NCBI GenBank assembly: GCA_965212145.1
Contig: CBDBUY010000005.1
Location: forward strand, 1-64,000
DNA from: JAAEPI01 sp965212145
GTDB taxonomy: Bacteria; Bacteroidota; Bacteroidia; Cytophagales; Cyclobacteriaceae
Length of the DNA stretch: 64,000 nt
Reading direction: 5' to 3'
Part shown: positions 18,481 to 26,114 of the stretch, in pieces
Position numbering within the stretch: the first letter of the stretch is position 1
Layout of the letters: each line of letters begins with the position of its first letter
The notes under the pieces: generated by a model
Database searches by the model: none
Told to the model about the DNA's origin: nothing
The model's input: the letters and a program-made list of their open reading frames with translations, nothing else
Program-made: the position numbers and the translations under genes

Positions 18481-19094
18481 TTCATTTTAGTCAAGGCCAC
18501 ATCAGCTGGCGGGACAAAGAGTTTTTCGTTTAGCTCGGGGGCCATATTTATCTCCAGCGCTGTTCTTGTGCCTTTGGGGGAAACATGTTTGAGTATGATA
18601 CCATTCCATGTCCAAACCTTATATGGTTTCCCTCGAGACTCATATTGCCAAACCGTACAATCTCTAGCGAGAATTTCTTCCGTACTGACTTTCACTGCCT
18701 TCAGCTTTGACATACGTGCTTCCAGTAGCTCGTCGGAGTTCTTATACCCAGCTAGATCTGTAATTGTTCTATCTACTTTAATCCTTCCTTTTTTATCCTT
18801 CAAGTTCATATCAAAGGTCGTGTGACCGTCCACAATTTCTTTCGTATTGATTTTTGTTTTGAGCCCGTAATAGAGCTTTTCACCGTGCTCCATGGTCACT
18901 TGGCGCCACCCATACCTATCAAAAGCGATAACAAGCGTGTCATTCGGTTGTTCCGCTACATCATATATGATCATAGCCTTTTCAATGCCGTATTTTTTGA
19001 GTCCTTTTTCGTGGAGTTCTGAGGAATTTCCTTCAGTTTGTCCAGAGGCGAAAGTGACCAAAGAAATTAGTAGGAGGGTAGCCAGTTGTTTCAT
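18477..19094 (-). CDS. Exported protein of unknown function
   Basis: About 205 residues with a signal peptide (MKQLATLLLISLVTFASG). The mature part alternates charged and beta-forming stretches (FDRYGWRQVTMEHGEKLYYG, CTVWQYESRGKPYKVWTWNG) and looks like a compact beta-sandwich of the kind seen in DUF4412-like periplasmic proteins, but I do not recognise a family. ATG at 19094 is preferred over TTG at 19097. It is convergent with the endonuclease and probably not part of that locus. Confidence 0.7.
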   Translation of the reverse strand: MKQLATLLLISLVTFASGQTEGNSSELHEKGLKKYGIEKAMIIYDVAEQPNDTLVIAFDRYGWRQVTMEHGEKLYYGLKTKINTKEIVDGHTTFDMNLKDKKGRIKVDRTITDLAGYKNSDELLEARMSKLKAVKVSTEEILARDCTVWQYESRGKPYKVWTWNGIILKHVSPKGTRTALEINMAPELNEKLFVPPADVALTKMN

Positions 19095-19121
19095 CAAGTG
19101 TTGAAATTACGGAAAAGGTAG

Positions 19122-19151
19122 AAAAAAAGAAACCCCGATTATACATCGGGG
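19122..19151 (-). terminator. Rho-independent terminator
   Basis: The minus strand reads CCCCGAT - 5-base loop - ATCGGGG, a perfect 7-bp stem, followed by TTTC and a run of seven T at 19128-19122. Confidence 0.82.
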
Positions 19152-19215
19152 CCCCAACCAGCTATAGACAATCCGGTGTTTCCACCGAATTATTTTAATT
19201 ATCGTCCAAGTCTTT
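19122..19215 (-). ncRNA. Candidate small RNA 2
   Basis: The minus strand has the same box as candidate 1 (ACTTGGACG 19211-19203, TAATTAAAA 19201-19193), then a hairpin CGGTG-GAAA-CACCG with a GNRA-type tetraloop and a terminator. Upstream is an 8-bp inverted repeat AAGTCTTT / AAAGACTT. Because a terminator precedes it, a transcript here would need its own promoter. Confidence 0.3.
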
Positions 19216-19297
19216 GTGTGAATTAAAGACTTTGCTAAGATGAAATATTTGAAGTGCGCAGGACTGCCAATAAAATTCAAAATCCTGCCAAAATGAT

Positions 19298-19330
19298 AAA
19301 AAAAGGCTCGCAAGTACCATTTTGCGAGCC
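19298..19330 (-). terminator. Rho-independent terminator
   Basis: Minus strand: a perfect 9-bp stem GGCTCGCAA / TTGCGAGCC with an 8-base loop, followed by seven T (19304-19298). It ends either the flavoprotein transcript or candidate small RNA 1. Confidence 0.88.
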
Positions 19331-19440
19331 TAGAACAGCTTGAGTGTTGCGAACCTGACGGTAAACAACATGCGAAACTCGTTTCATTCGACTTTAGAAT
19401 TCTGCCGACTAACTTTTAATTAGTGTAACGTCCAAGTAAA
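19298..19440 (-). ncRNA. Candidate small RNA 1
   Basis: Minus-strand stretch starting at the box ACTTGGACG (19437-19429) plus TAATTAAAA (19422-19414), with small hairpins inside (GAAACGAGTTTC; TGTTG...CAACA), ending at a strong terminator. It lies 27 bases beyond the stop of the deiodinase-like gene. No open frame. No known RNA family recognised. Confidence 0.3.
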
Positions 19441-19463
19441 AAAGCTTAATTCAGTCTAAAATA

Positions 19464-20150
19464 CTATTCGTAGAAAGCAGCTACATCTTCAAGGGGTTTG
19501 CGTTCCAGCTTTGGCACAAAGACTTCATCTTCGGGATATCCGATAGGAAGTAAAAGAAACGGTCGCTCGTTTTCTGGTCTTTCTAAAATTTTGGTCAGGA
19601 AATTCATCGGAGAGGGCGTGTGAGTAAGTGTTACCAACCCTGCATGATGGATTGCCGAGATTAACATGCCACAGGCAATGCCCACTGATTCGTTGACGTA
19701 ATAGTTATTTACTTTCTCTCCTTCTTCATGCTCATATATCCGCTTGAATACCACAATGATCCAAGGGGCGTTATCCAAAAATGGTTTATTCCAGTCCGTA
19801 CCAATTGGTTCCAGGTCCTTCAACCAACGATCGCTCATGCGGCCGTGATAGCTTTCATATTCTTCTTTTTCTGCGGCTTCACGAATTTTACTTTTTAACT
19901 CTTGATTGGAAATTGCGCAAAAAGTCCATGGCTGTTTGTGTGCCCCTGATGGCGCTGTGGAAGCAGACATGATCAAATTTTCAATTACCTCTTTTTCTAA
20001 AGGTTTATTTGAAATATCTCTGACGGTTCGTCGGGTGTCTGACCAAAAATGATAGCCCTTTGTCCTGGAAATTAGCTCGTGAGAATCGTAAGTTTTCCTC
20101 TTAAATCTTACGTGAAGGTGCCCGTTGATTTCTTTGGTTTCATCGCTCAT
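19464..20150 (-). CDS. Iodotyrosine deiodinase-like nitroreductase-fold flavoprotein
   Basis: A 228-residue FMN enzyme of the nitroreductase fold that matches the iodotyrosine deiodinase (IYD) branch, which removes halogen from halotyrosines reductively. FMN-binding RRTVRD (40-45) and TAPSGAHKQPWTF (65-77) are IYD-like. The active-site lid residues are at the expected places: Glu97, Tyr101 and Lys122 (in TDWNKPFL), corresponding to human E157, Y161 and K182. ACGMLISAIHHAGLVTLTHTP and LLLPIGYP complete the family pattern. ATG at 20150 is chosen; the longer frame adds an unlikely basic leader. Unlike the mammalian enzyme it has no membrane anchor. Substrate in this organism is unknown; bromotyrosine or chlorotyrosine would fit a marine setting. 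Confidence 0.85.
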   Translation of the reverse strand: MSDETKEINGHLHVRFKRKTYDSHELISRTKGYHFWSDTRRTVRDISNKPLEKEVIENLIMSASTAPSGAHKQPWTFCAISNQELKSKIREAAEKEEYESYHGRMSDRWLKDLEPIGTDWNKPFLDNAPWIIVVFKRIYEHEEGEKVNNYYVNESVGIACGMLISAIHHAGLVTLTHTPSPMNFLTKILERPENERPFLLLPIGYPEDEVFVPKLERKPLEDVAAFYE

Positions 20151-20224
20151 ACATCGAATATAGAAATGAATTTTATGCTTTTCTAAAATCCAGTAAATTG
20201 GTCGGCTATTAACCAAATTTGATC

Positions 20225-21844
20225 ATGTATAAATTGTTTCCGTTTACCCTTGTTTTAATTTTTATTTCATGCAGACCGGATGGACAATCTGAGGCGATAG
20301 AAGTTTCTGCTGAATCCATGGCCTCACACGTCAAAACTTTGGCCTCAGATGATTTTATGGGAAGAAAACCTTTCACGGAGGGGGAAACGAAAACCATCGA
20401 CTATCTCAAGGAAGAATTTGAATCGTACGGAGTGGAGCCGGGAAATGGAGATTCCTATTTTCAGGAAGTACCAATGGTGGAACTTACGGCTAAACCATCC
20501 GAGATAATGACGATAAGAGGTGGGGCTGAGGAAGTTGAACTAATCTTCGGAACTGATTTCGTGGCTTATACGGAGAAAGTGGTCGAGTCAGTGGAGTTAA
20601 ATGCATCAGAATTGGTGTTTGCCGGTTATGGGGTGGTTGCCCCTGAGTATGGCTGGGATGATTATAAAAACCTGGATGTAAAGGGGAAGACTGTTGTCGT
20701 TTTGGTGAACGATCCTGGGTTTGGTTCCGGTGATTCCACCTTGTTCAAAGGAGAAACAATGACATACTATGGCAGGTGGACCTATAAGTATGAAGAAGCA
20801 GCTCGCCAGGGAGCAGCCGGTTGTCTGATTGTTCACCAAACGGTTCCAGCGGGATACCCATGGGCGGTGGTTAAGAATTCCTGGTCTGGAGCAAGCCTTT
20901 ATTTAGATCAGAGCGGCGACAGTTATCAACCGGATGTCTTAGGATGGGTTACCCGCGATGCGGCCATTAAGATGTTTCAAGCCTCAGGTAAGGAGATTGG
21001 TAACTTCAATGAATTGGCTCGAGACCAAGGTTTTCAACCCTTTTCACTAGACCTACAGGCTTCAGTTTCTGTAGAAAATGAAATCAAGAAATCCGTTTCT
21101 CAGAATGTCGTGGGGAAAATTACCGGCAAAACCAATCCGGATGAGACCGTGATTTATTCTGCCCATTGGGATCATTTGGGGGTCGGATTGGAGATGGATG
21201 GAGATTCCATTTATAATGGCGCCCATGATAACGCGTCCGGTACTGCCGGGCTTTTGGCGATAGCGGAAGCCTTCTCTAAAACTGCGAAACCTGATCGTAC
21301 GGTGGTGTTCCTTGCTGTAACTGCAGAAGAGCAGGGACTTCTGGGGTCAAAATATTACGCCGAAAATCCAATTTATCCTGTTGACCAGTCTGTCTGCAAT
21401 ATCAACATGGATGGGTTGCCTTACTATGGGAGGATGAAGGATTTGACGATCGTTGGATATGGACATTCGAATATGGATGACTTGGCCACAGAATTTGCTG
21501 AGAAGCAAGGCCGCTACGTCATTCCAGATCCTGAACCGGGTAAAGGCTATTTTTTCAGATCAGACCATTTCCATTTCGCCAAGGTTGGTATACCAGCGCT
21601 TTATGCCTCAGGATCATATGAGCATTGGGAAAAAGGAGTGGAGTATGCTGAGCAAAAAACGCAGGAGTATCTGAGGGATGCTTATCATAAGCCTGCAGAT
21701 GAATACGATGAAACCTGGGATTTCGGAGGGGCTCAGCAAGACGCGCAGTTATTTTATGAGGTAGGAATGAAGCTTGCCAATTCAGAAGAATGGCCAAAAT
21801 GGAAAGAGGGTAGTGAATTCAAAGCAGTTAGAGAGAAGAACTAA
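20225..21844 (+). CDS. M28 family aminopeptidase lipoprotein with PA domain
   Basis: A 539-residue zinc peptidase with a lipobox LIFISC near residue 15. A protease-associated (PA) domain at about 115-250 (LVFAGYGVVAPEYGWDDYKN) precedes the catalytic domain. Zinc ligands and catalytic Glu are visible: SAHWDHLG, GAHDNASG, TAEEQGLLGS, INMDG and RSDHFHFAK. It probably trims peptides in the periplasm or at the cell surface. ATG at 20225 is used rather than the TTG six bases earlier. The RidA-like lipoprotein follows 11 bases after its stop, so the two are likely one transcript. Confidence 0.93.
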   Translation: MYKLFPFTLVLIFISCRPDGQSEAIEVSAESMASHVKTLASDDFMGRKPFTEGETKTIDYLKEEFESYGVEPGNGDSYFQEVPMVELTAKPSEIMTIRGGAEEVELIFGTDFVAYTEKVVESVELNASELVFAGYGVVAPEYGWDDYKNLDVKGKTVVVLVNDPGFGSGDSTLFKGETMTYYGRWTYKYEEAARQGAAGCLIVHQTVPAGYPWAVVKNSWSGASLYLDQSGDSYQPDVLGWVTRDAAIKMFQASGKEIGNFNELARDQGFQPFSLDLQASVSVENEIKKSVSQNVVGKITGKTNPDETVIYSAHWDHLGVGLEMDGDSIYNGAHDNASGTAGLLAIAEAFSKTAKPDRTVVFLAVTAEEQGLLGSKYYAENPIYPVDQSVCNINMDGLPYYGRMKDLTIVGYGHSNMDDLATEFAEKQGRYVIPDPEPGKGYFFRSDHFHFAKVGIPALYASGSYEHWEKGVEYAEQKTQEYLRDAYHKPADEYDETWDFGGAQQDAQLFYEVGMKLANSEEWPKWKEGSEFKAVREKN

Positions 21845-21855
21845 AAATCGCGATC

Positions 21856-22419
21856 ATGAAATATTTTGGAATAATTGGTCTAATACTTTTTTCCTGCACG
21901 GTCTCTACGTCCGTGGACACAGACAGCAACGAGGAAACGGTTGATCTTTACGGTTACGATGTGGAAGAAAAAATCGCTTCCATGGGAATCGAATTGACCG
22001 AACCACCGGCCCCTGTGGCCAACTACGTGAACTCTGTGAGGACAGAAGGCAACCTGGTTTTCATGGCCGGCAAAGGCCCAAATCTTCCGGAAGGTGGGTA
22101 TGTTCAAGGGAAAATAGGGGAAGATCTAACTATCGAAGAAGGGTATCAAGCTGCGCGACTGGTTGCTATTGCGCAATTGTCGGCATTAAAGGCGGAAGTC
22201 GGAGATCTGAACAAAGTGAAGCGGATTGTAAAGGTTCTTGGGATGGTGAACGCCAGTCATGACTTTGAAAATCACCCTGAGGTAATCAATGGTTTCTCTG
22301 ATTTGATGGTAGAAGTTTTTGGTGAAAGGGGAAAGCATGCACGAGCGGCGGTTGGGATGGGGTCACTTCCTCGAGGTATCGCCGTGGAAATTGAAATGAT
22401 CGTGGAAATTACTGATTGA
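21856..22419 (+). CDS. RidA/YjgF family protein with a lipoprotein signal
   Basis: A 187-residue protein: lipobox LILFSC (Cys14), an Asp/Glu-rich tether, then a RidA domain from about residue 40 (EKIASMGIELTEPPAPVANY, FMAGKGP, LSALKAEVGDLNKVKRIV, PEVINGFSDLMVEVFGERGKHARAAVGMGSLPRG, VEIEMIVEI). RidA enzymes hydrolyse reactive enamine/imine intermediates in the cytosol; the Arg of the catalytic pocket appears conserved in KHARAAVG. Export as a lipoprotein is unusual for the family. It is downstream of the M28 peptidase, and a role outside the cytoplasm is inferred. Confidence 0.88.
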   Translation: MKYFGIIGLILFSCTVSTSVDTDSNEETVDLYGYDVEEKIASMGIELTEPPAPVANYVNSVRTEGNLVFMAGKGPNLPEGGYVQGKIGEDLTIEEGYQAARLVAIAQLSALKAEVGDLNKVKRIVKVLGMVNASHDFENHPEVINGFSDLMVEVFGERGKHARAAVGMGSLPRGIAVEIEMIVEITD

Positions 22420-22450
22420 TATTCGGAGCATTTGGGTATAGTTTCGCGTC

Positions 22451-23161
22451 ATGCAACGAAGAACCCTGTTTTTATTTGGCTTAGCCATCATTTTGTCAGT
22501 GAAATCAATAACTGCTCAGACTGTTGAACATACCACTATAATCTGGACACATTTTACGGAGAATTTCAAGTTGTCTGAAAAATGGACAGGATCTTTGGGG
22601 TTCCAGCACCGGAATTTCATTGATCGTGACCAGAACTATCATTTGTACTTTTCAGGAACGGCCAGCTATACGCTGAATAACGGGTTTTACATTGGGGCCG
22701 GATTTGTCAATTTGAACATCAATCAGTTTGTTGATACAGAATTCGTGCTGGTTCCGGAATTGCGACCGATTCAGTTTATTGGTCTGAATGTCCCAATCGG
22801 AGATTCAAAATTTGACTGGCGGTTTTTAGCTGAAGAGAGATTCCAAAGATTGGCCAGTCAAGGGGAATTAATCGACGAGTATGGCTTCACATACCGTTTG
22901 AGAAATCGGGTTCAATACAAATTCCCAGTTTCGGAAGGGTTGAATGTCCTTCTTGGTTCTGAGATTTTCCTAAACGCCGGGAAGCAAAGCATCAACCCGT
23001 TTGATCAGCATCGGGCGATGGTTCTGGCCCTGTTCAAGGTAGGATCGATTAACCTGTCCACTGGATACATGAATTGGTTGGTCCAAACTCCTGTTGGAGG
23101 AATGGACAGCCGTCATACCTGGATGATTGGCGCGAATCACACGATTGACTGGTCTAACTAA
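22451..23161 (+). CDS. DUF2490-like outer-membrane protein
   Basis: A 236-residue exported protein (signal peptide to ITAQ) composed of alternating amphipathic strands (FTENFKLSEKWTGSLGFQHR, YHLYFSGTASYTLNNGFYIG, RNRVQYKFPV), typical of a small beta-barrel of the DUF2490 type found throughout Bacteroidota. Function is unknown. It overlaps the convergent phosphoesterase gene by eight bases. Confidence 0.75.
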   Translation: MQRRTLFLFGLAIILSVKSITAQTVEHTTIIWTHFTENFKLSEKWTGSLGFQHRNFIDRDQNYHLYFSGTASYTLNNGFYIGAGFVNLNINQFVDTEFVLVPELRPIQFIGLNVPIGDSKFDWRFLAEERFQRLASQGELIDEYGFTYRLRNRVQYKFPVSEGLNVLLGSEIFLNAGKQSINPFDQHRAMVLALFKVGSINLSTGYMNWLVQTPVGGMDSRHTWMIGANHTIDWSN

Positions 23162-23657
23162 GAGCGCCTCTTTTGCCTAGCTCGATTGCTTCCAGATGCT
23201 GAATTTGGCCTGAGTTAATTTCAAATCTTAGGAGGGTTTTCATTTTGTGAAATCCATGATTCCCGAGCGCTCCCGGATTCATAAAGAGTAAGTTGTTCAC
23301 TGTATCAGGCATTACCTTCAGAATATGAGAATGCCCACAAATGAACAGCCCTGGACACCATTTTTTTACTTGTCCGAGGACGGTTGTATTGTATTTTGGT
23401 GGTTTTCCAGCAATGTGAGTCATATAAACCCTGACTCCTTCGCAAATGAAATACTCATGCTCCTTGCAGACTTTCCGTAACGTTCCTCCATCGATATTTC
23501 CATAAACTGCCCGAGTAGTCTTGATTTGATTGAGCTGATCGAATAACTCGATTGTACCGATATCCCCGGCATGCCAGATCTCATCAGACTGTTCAAGATA
23601 TTTGATGGCCCTTGGTTCTAGAAAGCCATGCGTGTCAGAGATGAGTGCAATTTTCAT
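23154..23657 (-). CDS. YfcE-type metallophosphoesterase
   Basis: A 167-residue calcineurin-like phosphoesterase. The metal-binding motifs are SDTHG, HAGDIG, YGNIDG (GNxD), MTHIAG and CGHSHI, with NPGALG after the last motif. Size and motif spacing match the YfcE/MJ0936 cytosolic phosphodiesterases, whose physiological substrate is unclear. Confidence 0.92.
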   Translation of the reverse strand: MKIALISDTHGFLEPRAIKYLEQSDEIWHAGDIGTIELFDQLNQIKTTRAVYGNIDGGTLRKVCKEHEYFICEGVRVYMTHIAGKPPKYNTTVLGQVKKWCPGLFICGHSHILKVMPDTVNNLLFMNPGALGNHGFHKMKTLLRFEINSGQIQHLEAIELGKRGALS

Positions 23658-23737
23658 TTCGGCAATATTGGTGACATTCCATGATCAAATCCAACTTTGA
23701 GGAATCACTTCGGCACGTTTTTCGTTCCTTTGTTACT

Positions 23738-24250
23738 ATGCGAAAACTGGTAATGATTTTTTCAATCGGATTTTTGTCTCTTGGTTTTGCTATTCAGGCT
23801 CAGGAAATCAATTGGGTCACCTTTGAAGAGGCCATTAAATTGAATAAAGAAGAACCGAAGAAATTGTTGATCGACCTGTATACAGATTGGTGTGGCTGGT
23901 GCAAGAAGATGGACAAGGCCACTTATGAGAATTCAAAAGTTATTGAAGCAATCAACAAGAATTACTACGCAGTTAAATTCAATGCCGAGCAGAAGGAACC
24001 TGTCACTTTTGATGGACACACCTTCAAGTTCGTAGCGTCTGGTCGGAGAGGTTATCACGAATTAGCAGCAGCATTGACCAACAATAAGTTGACATATCCA
24101 ACAACAGTATTTATGGATGAGCAGGTTCGAATCATTCAACCAATAGCGGGATACATGGGGCCAGATGATTTTTTACCCATAGTTACTTATATAGGAGAAG
24201 ATCATTTCAAGGAAACGACTTGGGAAGAATACACTGCTTCAAATAATTAA
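23738..24250 (+). CDS. Exported thioredoxin-fold protein
   Basis: A 170-residue exported protein (signal peptide MRKLVMIFSIGFLSLGFAIQAQ) with a DUF255/thioredoxin-like domain and a CxxC active site in DLYTDWCGWCKKMD, plus the cis-proline region TYPTTVFMD. It is probably a periplasmic thiol reductase or isomerase. ATG at 23738 is chosen since it starts the signal peptide; the frame is open 19 codons further upstream. Confidence 0.88.
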   Translation: MRKLVMIFSIGFLSLGFAIQAQEINWVTFEEAIKLNKEEPKKLLIDLYTDWCGWCKKMDKATYENSKVIEAINKNYYAVKFNAEQKEPVTFDGHTFKFVASGRRGYHELAAALTNNKLTYPTTVFMDEQVRIIQPIAGYMGPDDFLPIVTYIGEDHFKETTWEEYTASNN

Positions 24251-24313
24251 GTTTTTTTCCTACCTTCCTGCAACTCTTGCATTTTTGATGAGTCAATAAG
24301 AAAAAAGAAAGCC

Positions 24314-25045
24314 ATGAAGAAGATATTATTATCAACCATTGTTCTTGTCGCCGTTGGAGCGTTTGCCCAGCAAAAGGAAACAAGAAACCTATCTTCCTTC
24401 AATGAAGTGTCAGTCCATGAGGGCATAGATGTCATCTTACGGAAGGGAAGTAAAGAAGAAGCAAGAATTGAGTCTGACAATATTGACCTCAGAGATGTGA
24501 TTACTGAGGTATCGGGAGGGAAATTGAAAATTCACTTGGATGGAAACAATCACCGAAATGTGGATGTCAATATTATCGTGACTTATAAGTCATTGAGAGC
24601 TGTTAGCGCGTCCTCAGCAGCTGATATTGAAGCCGAAGAGCAGATCGTGGCATCAGGAGATTTCCGAGTCGACGTGAGCAGTGCCGGGGATATAGAGCTT
24701 AGCGTGAAAGCAGATGAGCTGGAAGTTCGGGCTTCAAGTGCCGGGGATTGTGAGTTGGAGGTGGATATAAACGAACTGGATGCGAGTGTGAGCAGTGCAG
24801 GTGGAATTGAAATTTCGGGACGCGTAAATTCAATAGATGTGGAGGTGAGTTCCTCTGGAGATTTTGAAGGATACGATCTTCCTTGTAAGAAAGCTGAAGT
24901 AAGCGCCAGTAGTGGTGGTTCCGCTGAGGTGAATGTGAGTGAGCAACTAGATGCACGAGCCAGCAGTGGTGGATCGATCCGATACAAGGGCAATCCAAGA
25001 ATGGACATAAGCACGAGCAGCGGAGGCTCAATAAAAAAATCATAA
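24314..25045 (+). CDS. Exported GIN-domain (DUF2807) protein
   Basis: A 243-residue secreted protein (signal peptide to GAFAQ) of the DUF2807 head-GIN family, a right-handed beta-helix with periodic serine/glycine turns: repeated S-S-A-G-D and S-S-G-G-S steps (ASSAADIE, VSSAGDIEL, ASSAGDCELE, VSSAGGIEI, VSSSGDFEG, ASSGGSAEV, ASSGGSIRY, TSSGGSIKK), about 20 residues apart. It is thought to be adhesin- or sensor-like in Bacteroidota; no enzymatic role is known. Confidence 0.85.
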   Translation: MKKILLSTIVLVAVGAFAQQKETRNLSSFNEVSVHEGIDVILRKGSKEEARIESDNIDLRDVITEVSGGKLKIHLDGNNHRNVDVNIIVTYKSLRAVSASSAADIEAEEQIVASGDFRVDVSSAGDIELSVKADELEVRASSAGDCELEVDINELDASVSSAGGIEISGRVNSIDVEVSSSGDFEGYDLPCKKAEVSASSGGSAEVNVSEQLDARASSGGSIRYKGNPRMDISTSSGGSIKKS

Positions 25046-25073
25046 AAGTGATAATTCCGAACTTTCACGAATC

Positions 25074-25102
25074 AAGCCTGGTTAATTTAGCCAGGCTTTT
25101 TT
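25074..25102 (+). terminator. Terminator of the GIN-domain gene
   Basis: 8-bp stem AAGCCTGG / CCAGGCTT, 9-base loop TTAATTTAG, then a T run that ends one base before the ATG of the next gene. Confidence 0.85.
25083..25090 (+). promoter_or_regulatory. Possible -7 box inside the terminator loop
   Basis: TAATTTAG, followed by CC, is one mismatch from TAnnTTTG. It fills the terminator loop and would start transcription about 10 bases before the TPR gene. Similar TAnnTTTAGCC boxes precede genes at 34791 and 58196. Confidence 0.3.
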
Positions 25103-25103
25103 C

Positions 25104-26114
25104 ATGAAAAAATTACTACCCATTATCGTCGTTTTTGTCCTCGCTTGTTCCTCTGATCAATCAAAGCAGGAGAAGTTTTTTAAAGAAGGGAATAAAGCTT
25201 TGGACAATGGGGATTTGGATGAGGCCATCCTGAATTACACGAACGCCATCAACGTAGACCCCAACTACAAGGAGGCTTACAACAACAGGGGAGTGGCGCG
25301 AATGGAGGATGACAATCCTTATGACGCCATTTTGGATTATAATCGGGCGTTATTAATAGATCCTGAGTATGTAGAATGCCAACTCAATAGAGCGTATGCT
25401 TTTGAGACCATCGGGCAGTATCAAAACTCACTACGAGATATCAATCAGCTGATTTCCAGCAACGAGGATTCGGCATATTATCATTTTTATCAAGGTCTGA
25501 TCCTGACCAAACTACGATCTTACAGAGCCGCTATCGAAAGCTTCAAGACTTCCCGATCGCTCGGGGGTGATGATACGGAGACCAACGTCAATTTGGGGAC
25601 GCTTTACTATTTCCTCGACAAATATGATTCTGCCAGATATTTCCTGAATTTGGCTTTTGATACGAATCCCCGTCAGCCTAATGCGTTGAATACGCTGGCG
25701 CTATTAGAATTAAAGGAAAGAAAATATCAACAGGCTCTGTATGCAATTGAAACTGCACTTGAGCTCGTTCCTGACGAACCATATTTTATAAATAATCGCG
25801 GGTTTATTTATTTGGAAATGGACTCACTCGAAAGAGGCCTGAAGGATGTGGAAAAGAGTATCGTGATGAATTCTGACAATGGTTGGGCGTATCGAAATAA
25901 GGGAATTTATCATCTCAAGAAAGGGCAATTGAATCGAGCGCTTGAGTTGTTCGAGCGGGCTAAGAAATCAAATGAGTTCATCGATGAACTCAGTTATTAC
26001 ATAGGCATTACTTATTCTGGATTGGGCGACAAAGATCAGGCATGCGCCAATTGGATAGAAGGTTCCAACAATGGAGAAAAAAGATCAGCCTCGATGCTTT
26101 TTAATTGTGATTAA
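25104..26114 (+). CDS. TPR lipoprotein
   Basis: A 336-residue lipoprotein (lipobox FVLAC, Cys15) built of about eight tetratricopeptide repeats of 34 residues: EGNKALDNGDLDEAILNYTN, AYNNRGVARMEDDNPYDAIL, and so on to AYRNKGIYHLKKGQLNRALE. TPRs are protein-protein contact scaffolds; no other domain is present. Its stop is shared with the convergent zinc exporter through a palindromic TTAA. Confidence 0.88.
   Translation: MKKLLPIIVVFVLACSSDQSKQEKFFKEGNKALDNGDLDEAILNYTNAINVDPNYKEAYNNRGVARMEDDNPYDAILDYNRALLIDPEYVECQLNRAYAFETIGQYQNSLRDINQLISSNEDSAYYHFYQGLILTKLRSYRAAIESFKTSRSLGGDDTETNVNLGTLYYFLDKYDSARYFLNLAFDTNPRQPNALNTLALLELKERKYQQALYAIETALELVPDEPYFINNRGFIYLEMDSLERGLKDVEKSIVMNSDNGWAYRNKGIYHLKKGQLNRALELFERAKKSNEFIDELSYYIGITYSGLGDKDQACANWIEGSNNGEKRSASMLFNCD

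Larger units (their letters stand above)
19095..19463. other. Intergenic region with two terminators and repeated box
   Basis: Over 360 bases without a convincing protein gene. On the minus strand it holds two rho-independent terminators about 150 bases apart, each preceded by the same box (ACTTGGACG, then TAATTAAAA within 1 or 6 bases). It is listed below as two candidate small RNAs; the upstream one could equally be the 3' untranslated region of the flavoprotein gene. Confidence 0.5.

Noticed and set aside
24583..25068. Minus-strand frames over the GIN-domain gene
   Set aside because: They arise from the regular Ser/Gly turns of the plus-strand protein; no family or start signals.
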